Below, in pieces: positions 10,652-21,077 of a DNA stretch of 64,000 bases (positions are counted from its first letter, which is position 1; each line of letters starts with the position of its first letter). Source of the stretch: Saccharina japonica (Eukaryota > Sar > Phaeophyceae > Laminariales > Laminariaceae); NCBI GenBank assembly GCA_008828725.1, contig MEHQ01001039.1, positions 1-64,000 of the forward strand, read 5' to 3'. The position numbers and the translations under genes were made by a program. Under the pieces are notes generated by a model. That model was given only the letters and a program-made list of their open reading frames with translations. It made no database searches and had not been told where the DNA came from.

Positions 10652-10998
10652 GTCGCCCCGGTGATCTAGTGGTTAGCCTCTAACATTTGCTATTGATATT
10701 CATATTGTTATTAATGTTGAGGTCGAGGGTTCCAGTCGCCGTACAAATCATATTTATAGAGTTTTTCATTCTCAAATGACGCCAACTGCTGCTGCTGTGT
10801 CGAGAGCAGCTTATTATTGTAATGTGGGGTCTATGATACTTGAGGCAGAATCCGACGCGAGTCGACGAGGGAACAAGGTGCTGAACTCTTATCGCGACCA
10901 AAAGGCAAGCCACGTACGTACCGTGGTGGGAAGGGGGGAGAAGAGTCTACTTACAGTAGTGGCCCCACTTATAGTGATCTCGGATCTGAGTTACGACT
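10652..10998 (+). repeat. SINE-1 copy with intact tRNA-like head (reference copy)
   Basis: The head CGGTCGCCCCGGTGATCTAG TGGTTAGCC (10652-10680) carries an A-box-like TAGTGGTTAG. About 50 bp later GAGGTCGAGGGTTCCAGTC (10720-10738) carries a B-box-like GGTTCCAGTC. These are the internal RNA polymerase III promoter elements of tRNA-derived SINEs (known family property). The body follows: TTTTTCATTCTCAAATGACG, CGCGAGTCGACGAGGGAAC, CTCTTATCGCGACC, GGGAGAAGAGTCTAC, GATCTGAGTTACGACT. The 3' end is replaced by the (CAA)n tail of an inverted REP-A2 copy. An 18-bp extra stretch, ACAGTAGTGGCCCCACTT, interrupts the region before the ATCTCGG word. Confidence 0.8.
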
Positions 10999-11447
10999 GT
11001 TGTTGTTGTAGTTGTTGTCTTCACATTAAACTCGTTTCAGTTGCTAATCCCTATAGTTTGATCTAGCAAGATCACAGCCCGTGGTCACAAAAGTGCTAGA
11101 GCCATCAGAGAATCCTGAAGAACACGCACACTTGGCAGGGAATGGATACACAAGTCCGAAGAGGTACACCTAAAATCCCTACAGTAGTATCTTATGCGTG
11201 TCCAAAACTGAACCACACGCCCGCAATCTCCATTCGACTACAGCAGCATCGTCCCCCCCCCCCCCTCCCACTCTTTACCAATGAATTTGCCGACTACAGC
11301 GTAACTACTGTCTGAAGTGCTGTCTGTACAAAAACAAACGGTAGGCGTGGGAACAAGATGGAGCACGCAGCTGCTGTCTGAAGTGCTGCCAGAATGACAG
11401 TCCGCGGGCACAAAGTGAAAAAGAACAGCCAACCAAAGCCATCATGT
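10999..11447 (-). repeat. REP-A2 copy (long)
   Basis: Reverse-strand copy with (CAA)n tail at its left, then TTCACATTAAACTCGTTTCAG, CTGATCTAGCAAGATCAC-type sequence and about 350 bp more. Nearly identical to 50498-50938. The shared reverse-strand open frame 11238-11432 (64 codons, with a duplicated STSDSS) differs by one residue between copies. Short age alone could explain that, so I do not call it a gene. Confidence 0.75.
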
Positions 11448-11696
11448 CCATTGACAATTACCCGAATCTATCCTGAACGGTCTGTGTTAGGCACAGCATT
11501 ATAAACATCGACACTGATTAGGAATCGTTCCACATTGAAGGGGTCTTCCACGATCAGGCACACAATTAAGGCACCCGGGGTGTCCGCGCCATCTCTGCCG
11601 CGTCTCTCTACAAAACCAGTGACGCCATCCACGCAGACCCAACAACAACATTCAGGGGAAAAAAGAAAAAACGAAATATTTAATGCTCTATTATTA

Positions 11697-12115
11697 ATAG
11701 TGGTAACCTCGAATGCTACTAAGAGTTGGTTTACGGGGTTCGAATCTCACATGGATTGGACTTTTGAGTTTATTTGCAAAAAGAAAAAAGAAAAAAAAAT
11801 GGAATCAACTGCTGATAGCGCCTAATAATGATGTATAGTAGCGTGGGTACGTAGGCAGGCGCAGTTCGATGCGAGTCGACGAGGGAAGGAAGGGCTGAAG
11901 TCTTCTCGCGATAACAATGCAAGGCAAGAGCCGTAGTGGGGGAGGAGGAAGAAGAGCCTACTTGGTGACCCCGGATCTGAGTTACGACTGCGTACATATT
12001 AAGAGGAAGGAGAGAAAAAGAGGGGCTAGGATCGTAAATGGGATGGGGAAAAAAAAAATGTACCATATATATAGGACGGAGAAAGAAAAGAAGGGCGAAG
12101 ATAATAAATGGTGTA
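11697..12115 (+). repeat. SINE-1 copy, second body type
   Basis: Partial head with B-box-like GGGGTTCGAATCTC (11737-11750), then the variant leader ACTTTTGAGTTTATTTGC and an A-rich stretch before GGAATCAACTGCTGATAGCG. The standard body follows, up to GGGATGGGGAAAAAAAAAA. The tail segment AGAAAAGAAGGGCGAAGATA is then repeated to about 12115. Confidence 0.75.
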
Positions 12116-12124
12116 TATATATAT

Positions 12125-14394
12125 CACACCCTGGACAATTCCTGTTTCAATAGTCTATTGTGTCTATAATTATTTTTGGGTGTAGTCTATTAATTGGAAT
12201 TGCCAAACCAAATGATTTTGATTGAAGTATATTCATTTGAATTGTCCGGGTAATTTGTTTTGAATGCTGCCTACCAATTGGAATTGTTTAGACAATTGAT
12301 TTTTGGTGCTGTCAATTAATTGGAATTGCCTGCACAATTATTTGGACCATTCCTATTACAATAGTCTATTGTGGCTACAACTGATTTCGGATGCTGTCTA
12401 TTAATTGGATTTGCCTAACCAAATTAGTTCGATTGAAGGATACTAATTGAAATTGTCCGGGCAACTGATTTCGGGTGCTGCCTACTAATTGGAATTGTGC
12501 CTACAATTTATTTCGGGTGCTGGCTATTAATTGGAATTGCCGAGACACTTGCTTTCAAATGCTATCTATTAAAAGCAATTGTCCAACTAAATGATTTCGA
12601 GTGATTTCTATTAATTGGAATTGCCCAGTCAAATTATTTCGAGTGAGATCTATCAGTCGGAGTTGTATAGCCATTTGTTTCGAGTGTTGTCTACCAATCG
12701 AAACTGTCCCACCCAATGATTTCAAGTACGGTCCATTAATTGGAATTGTCGAGGTCAGAAAAAAATCAACAATTTAATTTGGAAAGTCAGCACAGAGACC
12801 TATTGACCAAACCACTCCTATTAATAGGCAAGACCTGAAACTAATTGTTGAAACAATTTCAATTGGAAGGTCAGGGCAGAAACCTAGTGATCCGACCATT
12901 CCTATTAATAGAAAGAAACAGAACGAAATTATTGAAACAATTCCAATTGGAAGGTGAGAGGAGAAACGGTTTGATTGAACCATTCCAATTGTGAGACAAG
13001 ACCAGAAAATAATTGCTGGAACAATATCTATTGGAAGGCCAGGACACAAATCTATTGGTCCATCCATTCCTATTAATAGATGAACCACGAAAGCAGTATC
13101 TCGACCAATTCCATTTAAATGAACTTTCGGAAGATCTACTGTAAAAGCAATAGTCCATTGTGGGTAGGTCCCATATCCTATTGAAGAAGTAATAGAGTAT
13201 TGGAGTCTCCGGAGCGAAAAAATTGCAGGAGACAATTCCAGTTAGTTAACAGAGCTCTAAAGCAATTGCCTAAGCAATTCCAATTAGTAGGTGGACCATT
13301 ATATGCTATTGTCTTTGCAATTCCTATTGCGGCAATATGGTAACAATCAATTGTCCGCCTAATTCCTTTTAATAGACTTTTCGGTGGGTCAATTGTAGGC
13401 GCAATAGTCTATTGCGATGCCTATTGTCCAAGGCTTAAGCAGAAAGGGAATGAAAAAAAAAAAACCTAGTGAGTAATCGGCCGCCAAACATTTTGTCCGA
13501 TATATTTAATCTAATGGGCATCCTCCGAAATGTGTTGTCTGGTCGATTCCAATTAATAGACTGCTTCATGAATAAATCGCTCCGGCAATTCCAACCGCTA
13601 GACAGCCTCACGAATCGTTTGCCTTTGCAACTTCAAGAAATAGCTTCCTCATGCATACATATCATATAGTGTTGTGTCAAATTCCGATTGCAGCGTCCGG
13701 AATCAATTGACCGGTAACATAATATTGTCTATTAAATGGAAATGCCTGATTGTCTGGACAAGTTATTTTGAAGCCTGCCAAATAATAAATGAAATTGCAA
13801 GGACAATTATTTGGAAAGATGCCCAAGTATTAAGTGGAATTGCCCGTGCAATTAATTTAGAAGGATGTCAATTAAATGGAATTGCCAGCACAATTGCAAT
13901 TCCATTTACGCCAATTAAATGGAATTGCCAGCACAATTTATTTTGGAGGATGTCAATTAAATGGAATTGCCAGCACAATTTAATTGGGAGGATGTCAATT
14001 AAATAGAACTGTCAGCACAATTTATTTAGGAGAATATCAATTAAATGGAATTGCCAGCACCATTGGCACCGAAATTTTTCTGCAATTGTCCATTAGCGTT
14101 ACAATAGAATGGGATATTATATTTCAATAGACTACGTCGTATGCGTTCAGCAATGGGATTTTGTTGGTAAAATAACTGTTAATAGCAATTACTTCAACCA
14201 TTAATGTAGATGGGTGTATATTAGCATAAATTGGGTGGAGGATAGGGCCTAGTGGGTGTCTGTTAATAGAAATTGTCTGTACCATAGAGCTCGATGCGTT
14301 CCAATTAATTGGAATTGGCGACCACAATTGCCAGTCAATTGTAATAGGAAACTATTAATAGACAATTAGGCAATTGATAATTGTCCAAGGTGTG
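12125..14394. mobile_element. 2.27-kb TIR-bounded element filled with 41-42 bp repeats
   Basis: Starts CACACCCTGGACAATT and ends AATTGTCCAAGGTGTG, near-perfect 16-bp inverted ends set in AT-rich flanks. Between them the word TTAATTGGAATTGCC recurs about every 41 bp (near 12188, 12272, 12309, 12525, 12565, 12608, 12649, 12690, 12730). At 13869-14060 a cleaner 42-43 bp unit, TCAATTAAATGGAATTGCC plus AGCACAATTTATTT, repeats five times. The middle (about 12770-13450) is mostly in the opposite orientation. The reverse-strand open frame 12774-13235 shows a period of about 27 residues, which simply reflects two 41-bp units. This matches a Foldback-type element whose body is tandem repeats (inference). 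Confidence 0.6.
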
Positions 14395-15371
14395 ATTATA
14401 TATACGAGTAGCGAAAAAAAATGAAATCAAATATCAATATGTATCTTACATACGAGCATACGTGCTGTCTGCTGCTGCTGCTGCTGTTGCTGCAGCTCTG
14501 CAGTGCCGCAGCGGCAGTATGCTCCATACTGCCGTACGAGTATACACCAGTTGCGGAAGCTAAAAAATCTTAAATCTGAATCTTCTTTTTTCGGCATGTA
14601 TGATACGCTGTCTTGGGAGCCGCTGGCCGCCAGCATCGTATATATACGAATGCATGCGTGCCCGTATACGTATGATATGCATGGATACATCGGATACATG
14701 GTGAAATAAGTATGTATGGTGGGGTGGGGAGGGAGCACCAAAGGGTCGCGGACACTGGGTGCTGGGTGTTGGGTGTGCTTGTTGTGTGCTTGGGTGTGTC
14801 GGATATTGACGGGTTGGGACCCCGAGATGGTGACGAAAACATGTTTTCAAGTTTGTTTGGTGATGTGATATCAGCCGTTCTGCGAACGAGCAGCGTGGGC
14901 GTGAGCACGTGAGCACCCAGCAGTACTCTTGAGAGGGTCAAGTTTCTCCCGCACCATCATGTAAACGGCTTCTTGCAAGTCGGACACGAGTCAATTTGGA
15001 ATATAATATACCATCCCCCAATCGTTTTTTTTTCCAGCAGCGCTTCTTGGTCTTCTTCCGTCATCTGTATTCTGTTTCCTTTCATAATTCGCGTTTTCTA
15101 TTGTCGTTTTGGTCTTCTTTTTCTGGTATATTGTTGTTGTTTTTCTTCACATTAAACTACAGGATTGATTTTCAGTGATATAGGCTTGTGTCGTTGTGTT
15201 ATCGTAAAACAACCCGTGACCCGGCGCGTTGGCATTTCCGGTGCGTTGGCATTTCACTTGCTTTTCATTTGCGGGCGTTTATTTTTGTTTGTTGTTTTTC
15301 TCTTATCTCACAGTCTGCCACCACATATTCTGTATCTCTTCTAGGATTAGGAATCAGGACATCAGGGCCGT
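14395..15371. other. intergenic with short repeat relics
   Basis: No gene recognised. Holds a CTG run (14469-14490), a G-rich stretch with repeated GGGTGTTGGGTGTG-like words (14755-14800), and at 15125-15170 a TTCTTCACATTAAAC relic of a REP-A 3' end. The part at 15190-15360 parallels 6780-6930. Confidence 0.45.
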
Positions 15372-15560
15372 AGTGTGTGTGTGTTCTTCACATTAAACCT
15401 TCCTTTCTACCCGTCGACATCCAGCACACCCAGTGTCCGTGCCGATTCTTCATCCTAAAAAGGTACCAGTTCTGTGGTCACAAAACTACGACACAGAGAT
15501 ACTACACTCAGTGCAGTAAAAGCAGAGCAGACAATGCAACGCCATATACGACAGGCAAGT
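15372..15560 (-). repeat. REP-A1 copy
   Basis: Reverse-strand copy from GTGTGTGTGTTCTTCACATT to GCCATATACGACAGGCAAG; close to the family consensus, including CATCCTAAAAAGGTACCAG. Confidence 0.8.
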
Positions 15561-15561
15561 A

Positions 15562-15676
15562 ATTAGGGCCAAATATTGTTCGTGAAAGTATAATAGGTAT
15601 ATAAATGTATGGGTTTTTGTTTGTACCGTAGGTTCTATTTACTAGCATTTACTATGGTCCCCCGTAACAGCAGTAG
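15562..15676. mobile_element. MITE-D copy
   Basis: AGGGCCAAATATTG...GGTTTTTGTTTGTACCGTAG...CTATTTACTAGCATTTACT ATGGTCCCCCGT is the family layout. The left end is diverged and abuts the REP-A1 copy. Confidence 0.55.
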
Positions 15677-15786
15677 CATTTGAAGATAACCACTAGACTA
15701 CAGGGGGCGACCGTGTACCGTCAATGTCGCCGCCCGTCTGAAACCCCAAAAGAGTTTCAATGTGAAAAACACACGCAACTCTCACC

Positions 15787-15862
15787 AGCAGGGCGGAGTC
15801 GACGATCAAACAACGAGCGAAAGCAGCAGGGCGGAGTCGACGAGCAAACGAGCGAAAGCGCC
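15787..15862 (+). repeat. short tandem duplication, about 38 bp x 2
   Basis: GCAGGGCGGAGTCGACGA followed by CAAACAACGAGCGAAAGC or CAAACGAGCGAAAGC, twice in a row. No gene nearby. Confidence 0.65.
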
Positions 15863-15968
15863 ACATGCATGCACAATGAGCAACATGCCGCAGACGATGC
15901 TGTTCGTATTCATGCGTATATACATATCATACATGCATGTATTTATATGATGCAGGACGTAGTCAGTA

Positions 15969-16147
15969 CAGGACACCACCTATATAATGAGAAACAGGCT
16001 AGTAAAAAAAAGCCAGGCTGATATGTAGAATAAAACAAGGAAATTCGAGAGTCGTTGCCTTGGAAATAGTGTAGAAAGCACCCTCTGTCAAAATAAGAAA
16101 TCCAGCTTGGGCCAGCTTTCCTGTTTCTTATTACGGCAGGTATCCTG
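15969..16147. mobile_element. MITE-B copy (Tc1/mariner-like ends)
   Basis: Starts CAGGACACC after TA and ends GGTATCCTG before TA. Internal landmarks are GAAACAGGCTA, GCCAGGCTGATATG, GTGTAGAAAGCACCCTC, AATAAGAAATCCAGC and TTTCCTGTTTCTTATTA. No coding capacity. Confidence 0.75.
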
Positions 16148-16212
16148 TACTACTGTATAATATGATATGATACCCACTCTGAAGGTTAGAGTGTGGGTGC
16201 TTGCTGTCTGCT

Positions 16213-16320
16213 GTGTGTGTGTGTGTTCTTCACATTAAACCTTCCTTTCTACCCGTCGACATCCAGCACACCCAGTGTCCGTGCCGATTCTTCATCCTAA
16301 AAAGGTACCAGTTGTGGGCT
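16213..16320 (-). repeat. REP-A1 copy, truncated
   Basis: 3' end (left) to GGTACCAGTTGTG on the reverse strand, then lost. A SINE-1 body follows after about 35 bp. Confidence 0.75.
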
Positions 16321-16354
16321 GTGGGTATTGTCTCGCATACCATACATTGTATAC

Positions 16355-16572
16355 TGCGTATCATACAATTCGATGCGACTCGACGAGGGAAGAAAGGGCT
16401 GAAGTGTTCTCGTGATAGAAATGCAAGGCAAGAGCCGTAGCGGGGGAGGAGGGAGGGGTGAGAGGAGCCTACGTTGTGACCCCAGATCTGAGTTACGACT
16501 CGCAGGAAGAAGAGAGAAAGGAAGGGCGGAGATAATAAATGGGATATATGGCAAAACAAAAACAAAAAAATT
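16355..16572 (+). repeat. SINE-1 body and tail, head missing
   Basis: Starts ACAATTCGATGCGACTCGAC and runs to GGGATATATGGCAAAACAAA. Diagnostic segments GAGGGAAGAAAGGGCTGAAG and GACCCCAGATCTGAGTTACG are present. Confidence 0.75.
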
Positions 16573-16939
16573 AAAGCGTTCTTTCTGTTAACTTTGAGCC
16601 AGAACGTTCTCCCTCTATGTGGAAGACTCTACTGGAGCGCTGCTATTTCATGGTTCTTGAAATAACGTCCAAGCGCACGCAGGGTCCGTATATACGCGCG
16701 ATACGTACCGACTTGGTAAATTTTTTCCGTTTTACCACAGGTGACAGGTACGACAGAGTACTACAGTAGGAGGAGTGTGTGTTGCCTTCACAGAACATGA
16801 AAACGTTTTTTCCCCAGCATTCTGTTTACGACCCAGCTATGAAAATATATTTCAACAAGTGTGTGTGTGTTTGTTCACATCAGTTGCATGTAGTAAACCG
16901 CTCTTTCTATATTTTACTCCAGCAGCACACCGCGTGTAT

Positions 16940-17115
16940 GTGGTGTGTGTGCTCTTCACATTAAGCCGTCCTTTCTACCCGTCGACATCCAGCACACCCA
17001 GGAGTGTCCGTGCCGATTCTTCATCCTATTGATAGAGATATACCAGTCCTGTGGTCACAACACTACGACACAGAGATACGCTGCAAGGCAGTAACACCAG
17101 AGCAAACAATGCAAT
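16940..17115 (-). repeat. REP-A1 copy
   Basis: Reverse-strand copy GTGTGTGCTCTTCACATTAA to CAATGCAATGC. Where sister copies read CATCCTAGAGAG, this one reads CATCCTATTGATAGAGATA, i.e. TTGATAG inserted at CTAG. Confidence 0.75.
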
Positions 17116-17139
17116 GCAGCAGTGCCGGCGTCCCCGGTG

Positions 17140-17475
17140 GAATGACAGGTGAATCTCGTCCGTGTTAAGAGTCAAGATCGTGGGTTCGAGCCCCGCCGAG
17201 GGCATGCTCGTGCTCGTGGGAACTTTTTCTCGCAAAAAAATATTTTGACTAGCGTAAAGCGCGAGAGAGTGAGTTACCTAAATTTGATGACAATCGACGA
17301 GCGTTGGGAAGGCTACGCTCTTTGCGCGACAACAATCAAGGCAAAGACCGTAGTGGGGGAGGAGGGAGAGGAACCTACTTTGTGACCCCGGATCTGAGTT
17401 ACGACTATTAATAGCGAGGGAGAGAGAGAAGTGCGAAGATAATAAAAGGGATGGAAACAAAAAATAAAATAAAAA
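17140..17475 (+). repeat. SINE-1 copy, third head type
   Basis: Head with B-box-like GGGTTCGAGCCCC (17191-17203), leader GGGAACTTTTTCTCGC and GCGTAAAGCGCGAGAGAGTG, then the standard body to GGGATGGAAACAAAAAATAA. Near 17403 it reads GACTATTAATAGCGAGG where others read GACTAGGAAGG. Confidence 0.75.
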
Positions 17476-17734
17476 GTGCCCGTCCTGATTCTTCATCCTA
17501 CGAAAGAGAGACTAATTATGTGGTATTATAATACTATATACGACATATACCAGGTACGTGTATATATGATAGTGTGCACTCGTATATATGTAGATGGGGG
17601 AAAACAAGAAAAAAATAAAATGAAAAGTAGCGAGGAAAAATAAAAAAAAGTAGCGAGGAAAAAGAAAAAAAAGCAGGATGAAAAATAATAAAGAAAAGGA
17701 AAAAGGTCGTATGATCATAATATCTTCAACCCGG

Positions 17735-17996
17735 TCGGTCGCCCCGGTGGGCTACGGAGTGGTACCCTCGAATGCTTCTATTAATAGAGTTGATTTTGTG
17801 AGTTCGAATCCCAGGTGGGTCAGACTTTTGAGTTTACTCTTGCAAAAACAAGTAATAAAAAAACGGAATCGAACTGCTGAAAGCGCCTACGCACGCGTAG
17901 CAGCGTTGGTATGGCGCAATTCGATGCGAGTCGACGAGGGAACTTAAGGATGGCTGAAGTCTTGTCGCGATAAAAATTCAAGGCACGAACCGTAGT
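17735..17996 (+). repeat. SINE-1 copy, truncated by REP-A1
   Basis: Head CGGTCGCCCCGGTGGGCTAC, B-box-like GAGTTCGAATCCC (17804-17816), leader ACTTTTGAGTTTACTCTTGC, body to AACCGTAGTG, where a reverse REP-A1 copy takes over. CTATTAATAG sits inside the head at about 17776. Confidence 0.75.
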
Positions 17997-18400
17997 GTGT
18001 GTATGTTCTTCACATTGAACCTTCCTTTCTACCCGTCGACATCCAGCACACCCAGTGTCCGTGCCGATTCTTCATCCTAAAAAGGTACCAGTTCTGTGGT
18101 CACAAAACTACGACACAGAGATACTACGCTCAGTGCAGTAAGCAGAGCAGACAATGCAATGCCATATACGACAGGCAAGACCTACCCTGCTAGCAATCCA
18201 GGTGCATGCGAGAGAAAAAGAGAAAAAAAGAAAAAAAAGCGAAAAGGAAAAAAATAAAAAGTAAACATACTGAAGCAAATCAACAATCAAGCAACCAAAC
18301 AAAAGCATGACAAAATAAAAGAAAAAGTGTCGTGCTTCTCCCAGAGGAGATGCGACACCCAATAAAAGCCAGCGAGGAGAAGACGCCTACGACCCCAATC
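17996..18400 (-). repeat. REP-A1 copy, long
   Basis: One of the longest copies. After the common 3' part it includes CTGCTAGCAATCCAGGTGCA TG, a long A/G-rich stretch, CAAGCAACCAAACAAAAGC and GTGTCGTGCTTCTCCCAGAG. The A/G-rich stretch in the middle would be T/C-rich in the element's own sense. The 280 bp beyond (18401-18682) hold no gene. Confidence 0.75.
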
Positions 18401-18682
18401 GGGTGACAACTTATAATATCATAGGAAGGAGAGAAAACAAGAGGGCAGAGAGCAATAAATGGATGGAATGCCTTCACAGGTGAAGATAGTATAACGTTCT
18501 GTCTACAAACCTTACCAGGCACACCAGTGTGTCAGCCTACATTAACTCTCGTAACCTCTTAATACATAAACGATAATATATATACGTAAACGAGGCGTAT
18601 TAAACGCTCTGGTACGTTTTAGTTAGAACCGTTGGTGTAGCGATAATGATGTAGATTCGCTATACGTATTTATTGGATAAAC

Positions 18683-19542
18683 ATTAGCCAAAAATAGGTA
18701 TACCTACGCACTTTGAGCCATTTATAGGTACACTGCGTAATGTACACCGGAAACGGCTTCCGGGCCCGCCTGATATTGGGCCTGCGCTCCATTGTACCTA
18801 CAAATGGCTCAAAGTGCGCAGGTACACCTATTATTGACTACTCAATGTGCGTATCACCTATTTTTGGCTTCAACTGTACCTATAAATGGCTCAAACGACC
18901 ACTTTTTGGCAACTGAAATATAGACAGACGGCCACATCATATGCCGGGACTGTCAACCAGCCGACCGTACCAGTACAACCACTGACACTGCGGAGTTATC
19001 ACGCATTACCTACACGCGAGAAATCGTATCGCGATCAATGCATACGTATTCAGTACGACACCCCTCCTACGCATACACATATATACCATGCGGAGAAACA
19101 ACAATGACGAGTGTTTCCATGCCGTTATGCTGAAAGTATAATATACATACTGTAGTGCAGTATATAGTAGGAGAAACTTTCATGATATACGTGTACAGTT
19201 TTATACCATACGGTTACGAGGGGGTCTAAGTTACACAGCCGTTGGCGCAGTCCGGAACAACATTCCATACGTAGCAAACGTGGGTGAATGTGTGGCCGTC
19301 TGTCTATATTTCAGTTGCCAAAGTGGTCGTTTGAGCCATTTATAGGTACAGTTGAAGCCAAAAATAGGTGATACGCACATTGACTAGTCAATAATAGGTG
19401 TACCTGCGCACTTTGAGCCATTTGTAGGTACAATGGAGCGCAGGCCCAATATCAGGCGGGCCCGGAAGCCGTTTCCGGTGTGCAATATTAAGTGTACCTA
19501 TAAATGGCTCAAAGTGCGTAGGTATACCTATTTTTGGCTAAT
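18683..19542. mobile_element. foldback DNA element FB-2 with about 255-bp arms
   Basis: Left arm 18683-18937 and right arm 19291-19542 are near-perfect reverse complements; the first 50 bp are identical. The main difference is a block of about 12 bp near 18735. It begins ATTAGCCAAAAATAGG and ends CCTATTTTTGGCTAAT; TA is a possible target duplication, but the palindromic end makes it ambiguous. Each arm carries about six copies of a module like GCCANNNATAGGTA. The unique centre of about 350 bp has no gene. Arm identity suggests recent activity or gene conversion. Confidence 0.78.
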
Positions 19543-19639
19543 TCCCTATTTTATTTATATATATATATATATAATTATAATACATCAGTAGTAAAGCCCA
19601 AGGCCATGGCTTTCGAGCCCAGGAGGGCGGAATTTCTTG

Positions 19640-20312
19640 TTTCCCTCTTAATCTCTGCTCTGCTTACTGCACTGAGCGTCAGTGATGTCGAATTTCGGCT
19701 GAAATTCCTCGTGCTTTCGCGTATTTCGGCAAAAAGCAACATTTTGACTTCTTTCGCGTAATTTCGGCAAAACAGGGGACGTTTATAAAACGTCCCCGGG
19801 TACGATTAAAGGGCACATAATAGAATGTGCGAAACCCATTTTTTTATTGTTATTTATATGATTTTATATTCGTGCTGTAGTCATTATTTTGTCTATCCAC
19901 GAGAACATCGACATTGTAGCAGCAGCTCGCAGGGCCACAGCGCAAGCTCGGAGTCCAAATGTGGCCCCCAGGGAGAGCTCGCAGGGCCACAGCGCAAGCT
20001 CGGAGCCCAAATATGGCGCCCAGGGAGAGCAAAAATGCAGGGTTTCCTATAGAAATGTATGGCTTGTTCTATTAGGGGATTTGGGGCTTCCGGTAATTGC
20101 CTCGGCCAATCCCCGTGCTTACGGCAAAAACAAGCTCGCCGAAAGCACGAAATTACGAAATCCGACATCACTGCTGAGCGTAGTATATCTGTGTCGTAGT
20201 TTTGTGACCACAGAACTGGTACCTTTTTAGGATAGAAGAATCGGCACGGACACTGGTTGTGCTGGATGTCGACGGGTAGAAAGGGAGGTTTGATGTGAAA
20301 ACACACACACAG
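19640..20312 (+). repeat. REP-A1 copy interrupted by a hAT-like element
   Basis: Left part CTCTGCTTACTGCACTGAGCGT (to 19679) and right part CTGAGCGTAGTATATCTGTG (from 20174) join into the normal family sequence once the insert and one duplication are removed. It ends at TTTGATGTGAAAACACACAC near 20312. Confidence 0.75.
19680..20173. mobile_element. non-autonomous hAT-like element, 494 bp, 8-bp TSD
   Basis: CTGAGCGT is duplicated exactly at 19672-19679 and 20174-20181. Ends are CAGTGATGTCG and CGACATCACTG. An 8-bp duplication with CAG...CTG ends is typical of the hAT superfamily. The interior has subterminal repeats around TTTCGGC/GCCGAAA and a tandem duplication of about 55 bp (GCTCGCAGGGCCACAGCGCA, about 19923-20030). 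No transposase is present. Confidence 0.8.
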
Positions 20313-20329
20313 GGGCTGAATTTTTCATA

Positions 20330-20425
20330 CATGTGAGAGAGGGTGCTTTTTTAGTCACAAATTTCAAGATAGCGACCCCCGAATTTCTTGTTTTTTCGTT
20401 TATCTTAAATCTCAGCATTATTACT
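20330..20425. repeat. MITE-B fragment, diverged
   Basis: GAGAGAGGGTGCTTTTTT, TTTCAAGATAGCGACCCCCG and AATTTCTTGTTTT follow the MITE-B order on the complementary strand. Both ends are missing. Confidence 0.4.
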
Positions 20426-20580
20426 TAACTACCTAGCCTTTTTCTTATTGTCCTGTCATGTAATACATATTGGCGTCCCGAGCTGCTAAGTATACAGCAA
20501 TGCAAGGGGTCGTATATACGAGACGGACGGGCGCAAAGTGCCCCTACCCGTACTGCAAGGGGTTGATGCACAGCAGTAGG

Positions 20581-20771
20581 TAGGGGTCCCCCAGTAAGGC
20601 GGTGGTGGCGTTGTGCCGGAAGAGAGCAATATGACCGCCTTATAGAGGTAAGCCGCGTTATCCATTCCTGGTTATGAGGGCGATTCCCCAGTCCCGTCGG
20701 GCGATTTTGACCGCCTTATATCGGGATACCGCCTTACTCAAGACCAGACCGCCTTATGGGGGGACCCCCAT
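20581..20771. mobile_element. modular element M-1 (ATAAGGCGGT words)
   Basis: Ends TAGGGGTCCCCCAGTAAGGCGG and CCGCCTTATGGGGGGACCCCC are inverted repeats. ACCGCCTTAT or its complement occurs about five times in 190 bp. The same architecture recurs at 25925-26273. No coding capacity. Confidence 0.6.
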
Positions 20772-21077
20772 TGCTATACACTTAGCTGTGTTATTTTTTG
20801 GGGGGGGAGGGTTCCGGTCGTCGAACGGCGCACACACACAGATTCGGGAACGCGAGGCTAGAAGTGGGCCCCTGCCGCCTCCTTTCTTAGCGCCGTCGAA
20901 AATAACAAAATAAGAAACTCAATCGTCCGTGACCACATACATATATAGTGAGCTGCAACTCTTCAGGATGAAAAAAATAAGGAGAGGCACTGCTGCTGGG
21001 GTGTCTTGGCGTTGTTCGTTGGGTATGCGAAAGAACACACGCACACAACACATATCGCTTGGTTTATACTTCGTCGT

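Noticed and set aside
12774-13235. Reverse-strand open frame of 153 codons with a period of about 27 residues and hydrophobic character
   Set aside because: The period equals two 41-bp satellite units; the frame opens and closes with the repeat phase and no start context or homologue is apparent.
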